Shown here piece after piece: positions 56,834 through 64,000 of a stretch of DNA of 64,000 nt. This DNA is from Candidatus Poseidonia sp. (GTDB lineage: Archaea > Thermoplasmatota > Poseidoniia > Poseidoniales > Poseidoniaceae), in assembly GCA_016778305.1 (NCBI GenBank), contig JADHPT010000001.1, positions 200,457-264,456 on the forward strand, given 5' to 3'. The notes below the pieces were generated by a model. It worked only from the letters and a program-made list of their open reading frames with translations. It was not told where the DNA came from and did no database searches. Within the stretch, counting starts at the first letter, position 1, and each line of letters opens with the position of its first letter. A program made the position numbers and the translations under genes.

Positions 56834-58516
56834 ATGAGTCAAGATAAGGAAGGCCGTCTTGAGCGTTTGAGTGGTATGCTCAAGCGCCGTGGATTCCTTC
56901 TTCCCGCATTTGAGATTCATGGTGGTGCTAAAGGCTTGTATGATTTTGGACCTGTCGGAGGTCGTATGCGATCTCGAATCAATCAAGTCTGGCTTGACCA
57001 CTGGCTCAAACTCGGAAACATTGTTGAAATTTCATCGCCTACGGTAACTCCCTATGCAGTTCTCGAAGCAAGCGGCCATGTTGGTGAATTTTCCGATTTT
57101 ATGACCCAATGCCTCGCTTGCGGAGAAGCCAGTCGTGCCGATACGCTCCTTGAGGACCATCACCCCAACCCTGACGCACTGAAACAATCTCAACTGCAAG
57201 ATTTACTCGTTGAGGTCAACCCATCCTGCCCTGCCTGTGAAGCACATGAATGGAGCAAGGTCACTGCTCAGAATTTAATGTTCAATACCACGATTGGAGC
57301 AGGAGATTCTGGCCGACCTGGTTTCCTCAGACCCGAAACTGCACAAGGCATGTTTACTTCCTTCAACGCTCTTTATCGGCACTTCAGAGAACGACTTCCT
57401 TTTGGTGCCGTCCAACTCGGCAAGGGTTATCGAAATGAAATTGCACCACGCCAAGGCATGATACGTCTCCGTGAATTCAATATGGCTGAACTGGAATATT
57501 TCATCAACCCACACACGCCACCTCAAGCGGACTTGACATCTTGGGATCATCAACCTATGATGCTTATCCCAGACAATTCTTCACCGGCGTCATTGACCTT
57601 AGGCGATGCCACAAAACAGGGCATCATACGCCATCCAACCATCGCACAATTCATCGGCATCACGCACGATTTCCTCTCCCACATCGGTATTGACACCGCA
57701 CGGATTCGTTTCCGTCAACACGAAAGTGATGAAATGGCACATTACGCCATGGATTGTTGGGATGCAGAAATCGAAGGAAGTTACGGATGGATTGAATGTG
57801 TTGGTATCGCTCATCGTGGCTGCTACGACCTCGAAAGCCACGAGAATGCGACCGGAAAAACTCTGAGAGCCCGCCGTGAATTCGACGAACCCCGAATCAC
57901 GACGGTTGACGCATGGACGATCAACGGGGCAACAGCCGGACCCGCCTTCAAGGCACAAGCAGGTTTGGTAAAACAAGCTGTCGAAGCACTACCAAAAGAG
58001 ACCTCATTTCCATGTGTGGTCGCTCTTGAAGATGGTACATCTGTAGAAGTGAGCGACGAACACGTCAAGCCCAATCAAAAGACGATCAAGGAAACTGGAG
58101 AATGGTACATTCCCCACGTCATTGAACCTGCATTCGGAATTGACCGAATCATTTGGCACGTACTCGACCACGCCTATCAAGAAGTAAACAAGAACGATGA
58201 GACCTATACCCGCATGGAGCTTTCTCCAACGATTGCACCCGTTGATTTCGCCGTGTTCCCGCTCTTTGAAAAAGACGGCATGGAACAACAGGCATGGGAC
58301 TTGCACCAACAATTATGTCAAACACGCGGAATCGTATCAATGTACGATGGAAGCGGTTCTATTGGGCGACGTTACGCAAGGGCTGACGAAATAGGCGTTC
58401 CAAAATGCATTACGATTGACCATCAGACCCTTGAAGATGGAACCGTCACATTGCGAGACAGAGATACTACCGAGCAGACCCGAGTGAGCATCGATTCAAT
58501 TCTGCAAATATCTTGA
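56834..58516 (+). CDS. glyS: glycyl-tRNA synthetase (archaeal/eukaryotic alpha2 type)
   Basis: KRRGFLLPAFEIHGGAKGLYDFGPVGGRMRSRI, FLRPETAQGMFTSFNALYRHFRERLPFGAVQLGKGYRNEIAPRQGMIRLREF. Confidence 0.96.
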   Translation: MSQDKEGRLERLSGMLKRRGFLLPAFEIHGGAKGLYDFGPVGGRMRSRINQVWLDHWLKLGNIVEISSPTVTPYAVLEASGHVGEFSDFMTQCLACGEASRADTLLEDHHPNPDALKQSQLQDLLVEVNPSCPACEAHEWSKVTAQNLMFNTTIGAGDSGRPGFLRPETAQGMFTSFNALYRHFRERLPFGAVQLGKGYRNEIAPRQGMIRLREFNMAELEYFINPHTPPQADLTSWDHQPMMLIPDNSSPASLTLGDATKQGIIRHPTIAQFIGITHDFLSHIGIDTARIRFRQHESDEMAHYAMDCWDAEIEGSYGWIECVGIAHRGCYDLESHENATGKTLRARREFDEPRITTVDAWTINGATAGPAFKAQAGLVKQAVEALPKETSFPCVVALEDGTSVEVSDEHVKPNQKTIKETGEWYIPHVIEPAFGIDRIIWHVLDHAYQEVNKNDETYTRMELSPTIAPVDFAVFPLFEKDGMEQQAWDLHQQLCQTRGIVSMYDGSGSIGRRYARADEIGVPKCITIDHQTLEDGTVTLRDRDTTEQTRVSIDSILQIS

Positions 58517-58627
58517 TTTCTGATGCAGATTCAATCGAATGCACACTAAACGTGGCCTTTGGATTCGCTTAGGGAGAAGGCCAATGCTTTGTGAAGGTTG
58601 AAGAACCCTCCTCAATACCTATTCCTC

Positions 58628-60196
58628 ATGCGTCAAGCGAGCGATTGGACCGAACGTCATCGTCCTCGCAGTGAGCAAATGCTGGAAGGCAACGAGGTGC
58701 AGCGACGGAAAATTCGCGCATGGCTCGATGAATGGCAAAACGGTGCACCAAAGAAGAGAGGATTGTTGTTGATCGGCCCACCGGGTGTTGGAAAGACAAC
58801 CGTTGCCCGAGCTGTCGCCGAGGACATGGGGTGGAACGTCATCGAACTCAATGCAAGCGATGAAAGAAATGCTGCAGCTATACGCAAAGCAGCAACAAGT
58901 GGAGCAACCCATCGTTCTCTCTTTCACGATCCGAACGCACCTCCATCCCGTACGCTCATCCTCCTCGATGAAGTTGACCATCTTTCTGGAGGATTGCGAG
59001 AAGTGAGCCAAGCCCGTATTGAAAAAGCCATGTCGACCACCGAACAACAGGATGGAAACGTTGCTCTAAGGGGCGATTCAGGTGGAAAGGCTGAGTTGCT
59101 GAACCTCTTATCCCAAACCAAACAACCAGTCATTCTCGCCTGCAACGAAGAAATGGGCCTGTGGGGTAGAAATTCTTCATGGCGTTCAACACGTGACCGA
59201 TTTGGGAAGTACATTATCAAAATCAATTTTGTAAGGGCCAATTCGGAGGCACTTCGGCGTATCGCACGACGGGTTCTTCGGGAGGAAGGAATTGAGTTTG
59301 AAGACAGCGCCATTGATGCCCTTTCTAAAACTAACCACGGCGATTTACGAGCGCTTGTTCGTGATTTGCAAGTCATGACAACCGGGCTCAGCGATAACAT
59401 GTTGACGAGCCAATTGGTTCATCAATACGCTGAGGCAAGTCAACGCGACGTTTCCGTCGAGATTTTTCCTGGACTCGATAACCTCTATAGAACCAGAGGT
59501 TCGGAGGAAGCCGTCAAACTGACGAGGACCATTGACAAAGATCCTTCTGATTTTTTGAATTGGGTTCATTGGAATAATGCATCTTTGTTTACGGATACTC
59601 AAAGCATTCGTAAAGGATCGACGACAATGGTCCAAGCAGATAAGATGCTCATGGGACGCTACCTCAATACTGCTCATCGTTCGACCTATTGGACCCAACA
59701 CCTTACCAGCCTCTCTGCATCGGTTGCAAATCGCGTACCTTTGCAGGGAAGAATCTACCCCTCATATCCACATTTCCTCAGGCGCTCTGCCCCAAAAGGC
59801 AGACCCAGTATCGTGGAGAAACTCGCTGCATTTTCTGGAACCAATAAAGCTGTGACACGGGAGGATTTTCTTCTCCCTCTCATGCTGTTAACTCAGGAGG
59901 ATTCAACGCTCGGAGACCCGACGAATTTTGATCTATCGTTGATGCTCGGTTTGACTGCTGAGGAACATGCATCTCTGGCAGGTTTGGCCATGAGCCGACG
60001 TTCCACAAAAGATCTAATCAAAGCCTACAATGATCGGGTTAAAGAAGAAGAGGAAAGGGTGGCTTTCGCCATTGCATCACAACCAATTCCTGCAACTCCC
60101 TTGACTAAGATAGAGGAAGTTCCAATGCAAGACGAGATCAGGACACATGATGAACAAGACGACGGACCTGCTCCAGGTCAGGCTACCTTATTCTGA
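58628..60196 (+). CDS. rfcL: replication factor C large subunit
   Basis: WTERHRPRSEQMLEGNE, LLLIGPPGVGKTTVARAVAEDMGWNVIELNASDERN, LILLDEVDHLSG. Confidence 0.94.
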   Translation: MRQASDWTERHRPRSEQMLEGNEVQRRKIRAWLDEWQNGAPKKRGLLLIGPPGVGKTTVARAVAEDMGWNVIELNASDERNAAAIRKAATSGATHRSLFHDPNAPPSRTLILLDEVDHLSGGLREVSQARIEKAMSTTEQQDGNVALRGDSGGKAELLNLLSQTKQPVILACNEEMGLWGRNSSWRSTRDRFGKYIIKINFVRANSEALRRIARRVLREEGIEFEDSAIDALSKTNHGDLRALVRDLQVMTTGLSDNMLTSQLVHQYAEASQRDVSVEIFPGLDNLYRTRGSEEAVKLTRTIDKDPSDFLNWVHWNNASLFTDTQSIRKGSTTMVQADKMLMGRYLNTAHRSTYWTQHLTSLSASVANRVPLQGRIYPSYPHFLRRSAPKGRPSIVEKLAAFSGTNKAVTREDFLLPLMLLTQEDSTLGDPTNFDLSLMLGLTAEEHASLAGLAMSRRSTKDLIKAYNDRVKEEEERVAFAIASQPIPATPLTKIEEVPMQDEIRTHDEQDDGPAPGQATLF

Positions 60197-61818
60197 GATT
60201 TGTCTTCTTCACGGTCAGCGAGGATTCGTTTCACCATGGCCATTGCTTGGAGTTCTCCATCGGGTTTTTCCTCTTTGCGCCAACTGTGTGGGTGAAGTAC
60301 AATGATAGCTGTCAGTAATTCAAGACGGCCGAACCACATCAATATCGAAGTGATAATTAAAGCACCTGAATCCATGCTGGCCCATGTTTGACTTGGCCCA
60401 TAGGAATCCAGCGCTGGACCTGTATTTCCAAGACTTGCAGCCACCACAGAAATGATCGTTTCAAAGGACTCATCTGGCATGAAAAGAGCGAGCAATATTA
60501 CTGAAACCGCAAAAAGTGCAACCCAGATGAAGAGCATGCCAACAATGAGACCGACTTGCTTCTGTTCAACGACTTCACCGTTCATACGAATCATCTGCAC
60601 CTTTCTGGGTTGAGCTATGCGGGATAATTCGCGGAAGGCTATCTTCAGTGCGAGTCGAATTCGCATGAGCTTCAATCCACCACTTGTTGAGCCAGCACAT
60701 GCACCTACAATCATCAAAATCAAGAGAACGAGGCGCGCAAGGACTGGCCATGAACCATAATCTGTTGACGAATATCCGGTGCTGGTTCCAATGGAGAGCA
60801 CGGTAAACAGTGTATGTCGTAAGGACGCTCCTGCAGCATAATTGGTGATGAGAAGGGTGGTTGTGATGATGGCTACAGCGATACCAATATACCAGAGGTA
60901 CGTTCGGAATTCTTCATCTCTGAAGGCTTGTTTGATATTGCCAGACCCAGCAAGCCAAATCAGTGTGAAATTCACTCCAGCAAGGAACATGAAGACGATG
61001 ATGATCATGTCAATGGTGGCCGAATTATAGAATCCAATACTCCCATCACGTGTAGAGAACCCGCCTGATGGCATCGTTGTAAGAGCGTGGTTCACTGAGT
61101 CAAAAAAGGACATGCCGCCAATGAATTTCAAACACAACAATTCAATTACGGTGAGCAAAAAATAGAGACTCCACAAGACAATCGCAGTTTCACGTAGCTT
61201 CGGACGAAGCCTTGAGAGGGACGGACCGGTTAATTCTGCTCGAGCGAGGGCCATTCCACCTCCCATGATTCGAGAGAGGACCAGCATCCCAAGCATAACC
61301 ACACCCATACCACCCAGCCACTGGGTCAATGAGCGCCACAAGAGCAGTCCTCGTGGTTGTGCATTGATGCAATCTGCGGTTGTACCGGGAATACAGTTCG
61401 GACTCATATTATGAGCAATCACTGTGGCCCCCGAGGTCGTAAATCCCGACATCGACTCAAACCAGGAGTTAGCAAAACCTCTCGCGATGTCTGCAAGCCC
61501 TGCCCCATCGGTCATGGGTCCAACAAAGACACCACCGAGCCAGTATGGAATGGAGCCAATAAGAACGGTGATGGGCCAGACAAGACCGACACCCACGAAG
61601 GCTTCGAGGTCTCGCAGTCGCTCGGAAGAGTCGGTCCGTGTGAAAAATCCTAGTAAAGCAGAACCAAGGCCTCCGCTGATCAAAACGGCTGGCAAAAAAG
61701 CCGTCGCAGCCAATTCCCATCCGTCCAAGACGAGGGTCAGCAAACCGCACACGATGAGCGGCACCATCAAGGCGATGAGGGTCCAGCCCAGTATGAGGTT
61801 CAGCACATCGTAGCGCAT
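60178..61818 (-). CDS. trkH: TrkH-family potassium uptake channel
   Basis: SMSGFTTSGATVI, SLTQWLGGMGVVMLGMLVL, TMPSGGFSTRDGS, SIGTSTGYSSTDY, SLGNTGPA P-loop-like repeats. Confidence 0.92.
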   Translation of the reverse strand: MRYDVLNLILGWTLIALMVPLIVCGLLTLVLDGWELAATAFLPAVLISGGLGSALLGFFTRTDSSERLRDLEAFVGVGLVWPITVLIGSIPYWLGGVFVGPMTDGAGLADIARGFANSWFESMSGFTTSGATVIAHNMSPNCIPGTTADCINAQPRGLLLWRSLTQWLGGMGVVMLGMLVLSRIMGGGMALARAELTGPSLSRLRPKLRETAIVLWSLYFLLTVIELLCLKFIGGMSFFDSVNHALTTMPSGGFSTRDGSIGFYNSATIDMIIIVFMFLAGVNFTLIWLAGSGNIKQAFRDEEFRTYLWYIGIAVAIITTTLLITNYAAGASLRHTLFTVLSIGTSTGYSSTDYGSWPVLARLVLLILMIVGACAGSTSGGLKLMRIRLALKIAFRELSRIAQPRKVQMIRMNGEVVEQKQVGLIVGMLFIWVALFAVSVILLALFMPDESFETIISVVAASLGNTGPALDSYGPSQTWASMDSGALIITSILMWFGRLELLTAIIVLHPHSWRKEEKPDGELQAMAMVKRILADREEDKSQNKVA

Positions 61819-61820
61819 GA

Positions 61821-63233
61821 TTACACCTTGAAACGCTTCTGAATGTCCAGGACACGGTCTCTGTGGCAAAACATCACAACATGATCCTTTTCGAGGAGGA
61901 GTTCGCTCGCTTTGGGCTGCATTGATTCCCATTCTCCAGCAAGATTGATACGCTTCACAAAGGCAAGGGTCATCCAATCGGGGAACTGAGCTTCCGCAAT
62001 GGATTTACCAGCGAATTTTGCCTTTTCGGTCACTTCCAAAGTTAGTCCGACAACATCTGGTATCGCAGAAAGCAGCGCATAGTGTCCCGAAACTTTCTCA
62101 TGAATATACGTCAACATGTTATCGACTGCAACCCTGCGACGGTCGACAGCGAATGAGATCCCCATTCTTTGTGTTACTTTTACCAAGTCTGCATCGTACA
62201 AGAGTAAACCAGTGTGCGTGACGCCGAGGTCACTCGCCAAAAGAACCGCAGCAATGTTGGCGTGATCGTTTTCAAGGGAACTCAGAGCGACATCAAATTG
62301 CTCAATGGAAATTTCTTCAAGAACTGACTTGTCTAAGTGGTCACCGTGAATCACTTCGAGATTGGGGTGACCTCCAAGTTTCGATCCCGCAAGTTGGTTT
62401 GCGAGGTGCAATTCTCCTTCAATAACCGTCACTTTTGCGTCATGATTAAGCCAATCTTCAGCCATCTTCGTCCCGATAGGAGTTGCCCCGATGATCGCAA
62501 CACGAGGTTCTTCGGGGAAGTAAGTCACCTCGTGACCAAAGGTGAGCAATGCTGGATTAAAGTTATCCAGTCCTACAACAGCAACGGCAATTCTATCACC
62601 TTTCTCAAGTTTGGTCTCGTCATTTGGTACAAAGCTACGCTGACCTGTTCGCTTGACAGCGACAATATTTGGAAACCCATGAACAAAATCTTCTTTCAAA
62701 TCACCGAGTTTACGAGACGTGATGTTGTGGGCTGAATCACCAACGTTCAACTCAATCACATAGGCTTCATCATCAAAGGGAATCACTTCCTCGATGTCAG
62801 TCGAGCGAAGTCCTGCGTTCAAGCGTGTAATGGCGCCTCTCAGAGGATTGACGATGTGGTCGACGTTGGCCCATTCTTTGAGATGACCTTGGCGGTATTC
62901 ATTCACGAAGGACGCATTGCCAAGGCGACAAACACTGATGAGAGGATTTTGTTCATCCTCTGTACCATGAGCGTGCTCGGCGATGGAGCAGGCGATCAGG
63001 TTTGATTCGTCAGAAGGTGTGGCTGCAACAAAGACACTAGCGCTTTCGATCCCTGCCTCAAGAAGCGTTTCACGAGACGTAATGTTTCCGTGCAACACCA
63101 GACCATCAAGAGCCTGTGCGTTGGACACGGCACGTGAATCTTGGTCAATGATGACGACGTCATACTTTTCGCGAGAGAGGGCTCGTGCAAGGGCATATCC
63201 AACCCGTCCTGCTCCACCAATGATAATTCTCAT
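61821..63233 (-). CDS. trkA: TrkA-type K+ uptake regulatory NAD-binding protein
   Basis: MRIIIGGAGRVGYALARALSREKYDVVIIDQD, two RCK_N + RCK_C units (VAIIGATPIGTKMAEDWL). Confidence 0.93.
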   Translation of the reverse strand: MRIIIGGAGRVGYALARALSREKYDVVIIDQDSRAVSNAQALDGLVLHGNITSRETLLEAGIESASVFVAATPSDESNLIACSIAEHAHGTEDEQNPLISVCRLGNASFVNEYRQGHLKEWANVDHIVNPLRGAITRLNAGLRSTDIEEVIPFDDEAYVIELNVGDSAHNITSRKLGDLKEDFVHGFPNIVAVKRTGQRSFVPNDETKLEKGDRIAVAVVGLDNFNPALLTFGHEVTYFPEEPRVAIIGATPIGTKMAEDWLNHDAKVTVIEGELHLANQLAGSKLGGHPNLEVIHGDHLDKSVLEEISIEQFDVALSSLENDHANIAAVLLASDLGVTHTGLLLYDADLVKVTQRMGISFAVDRRRVAVDNMLTYIHEKVSGHYALLSAIPDVVGLTLEVTEKAKFAGKSIAEAQFPDWMTLAFVKRINLAGEWESMQPKASELLLEKDHVVMFCHRDRVLDIQKRFKV

Positions 63234-63241
63234 AATCCCAC

Positions 63242-64000
63242 CTAATCGAGTGACTCCACATATTTCTTGACTTGGTAGGAGCCGCCTGAGAGGTCCAAAT
63301 CCCCGACGGTCTCAAAGCTACGAACACGTTCGATTTGGCCAAGAGTTGAAACTGGATGGTAATAATCGTAAAGGAGGTTGCCTGATGCATCAGCATTTTC
63401 AATCCAATCGACATAAGCGGTAGGGGTAGAAAGGAGCCACTTGTTATTGACAACGTCAACTTGGGCTTCAACGAAACACGTTTGCAGGATAATGTTTCGC
63501 GCTTCACACCATGAATCCTTCATTGGAAGTTGGAAATATCCCCAAGCGTGTGCCTCCCAACCGTCATTGGAGAAGTAGGGGTCACCTAGAATTCCAAAGG
63601 TGTACCAGCCAGGAATTCCTCGAGTTCGCAAGAGGCTAAAGAAAGCATTCGTTTGATCGTCACAATCTCCGAGTTGGCCTGCCAGGCACTCGGGGCCAGA
63701 TCGAGAAGTAACGGGTGCATCACGGTCGTATACGACATTGAGGTGGAGATAGTCAAAGGCAGCGCGAGAGAATGCATAGACGTTGTTCGACTTGCCTTCA
63801 GGAAGGCTTGTAGCGATGAGGTCGGCAGTACTCATAACAATTCCATCCTGGCCGTTAATGGCCCAATAGGGATTTGATTGTGAACCACGGTTGTACCATT
63901 CTGAGCCTCCAAATTCTGCTTGACGCACGCCATTCCCTCTGGATGCTAGGTCTTCAAAGGTTCCAGAATTTTCAACATTGACTCCCGTTGACTTCCCAGG
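63242..64000 (-). CDS. transglutaminase-like domain protein, 5' truncated by the window edge
   Basis: frame open to 64000; GQLGDCDDQTNAFFSLLRTRGIPGWYTFG (Cys), EAHAWGYFQLP (His), Asp downstream. Confidence 0.75.
   Translation of the reverse strand, partial: PGKSTGVNVENSGTFEDLASRGNGVRQAEFGGSEWYNRGSQSNPYWAINGQDGIVMSTADLIATSLPEGKSNNVYAFSRAAFDYLHLNVVYDRDAPVTSRSGPECLAGQLGDCDDQTNAFFSLLRTRGIPGWYTFGILGDPYFSNDGWEAHAWGYFQLPMKDSWCEARNIILQTCFVEAQVDVVNNKWLLSTPTAYVDWIENADASGNLLYDYYHPVSTLGQIERVRSFETVGDLDLSGGSYQVKKYVESLD

Noticed and set aside
1-64000. CRISPR arrays, IS elements, prophage, rRNA
   Set aside because: No regularly spaced direct repeats, transposase/integrase signatures or rRNA-like sequence were recognised by reading; gene content is core chromosomal.

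Overview
The window is a dense archaeal chromosome segment: about 60 genes, very short intergenic gaps and many 4-bp start/stop overlaps. The gene content (archaeal primase PriS, RFC-L, exosome Rrp4/41/42, SBDS, PsmA, KptA, TiaS, EF-2, IPK, Dph6-like) plus a marine-like accessory set suggests a planktonic Thermoplasmatota / Marine Group II (Poseidoniales) relative; that taxonomy is inference. Most of the window is core information processing and lipid/quinone metabolism. The most notable item is a half-length deoxyhypusine hydroxylase (DOHH)-like HEAT-repeat protein (5174-5665, minus). It keeps two HE metal-ligand motifs 33 residues apart and the 'SVDPAPP' linker typical of the C-terminal half of eukaryotic DOHH, and it is translationally coupled to a futalosine-pathway mqnD gene. 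Other items worth a second look are an Idi1-GGPP synthase gene fusion next to isopentenyl phosphate kinase, an archaeosortase-like protease, a ~1190-aa secreted C-type-lectin/LamG/PPC/EF-hand surface protein, a RecA/RadB-like protein with a degraded P-loop, a sigma-class-like GST, an actin/MreB-like ATPase, an undescribed tandem ~40-aa module in a Pro-rich protein, and a 14-bp perfect palindrome in a convergent intergenic region. One tRNA-Arg(CCG) was found. No rRNA, CRISPR array, prophage or transposon was seen.
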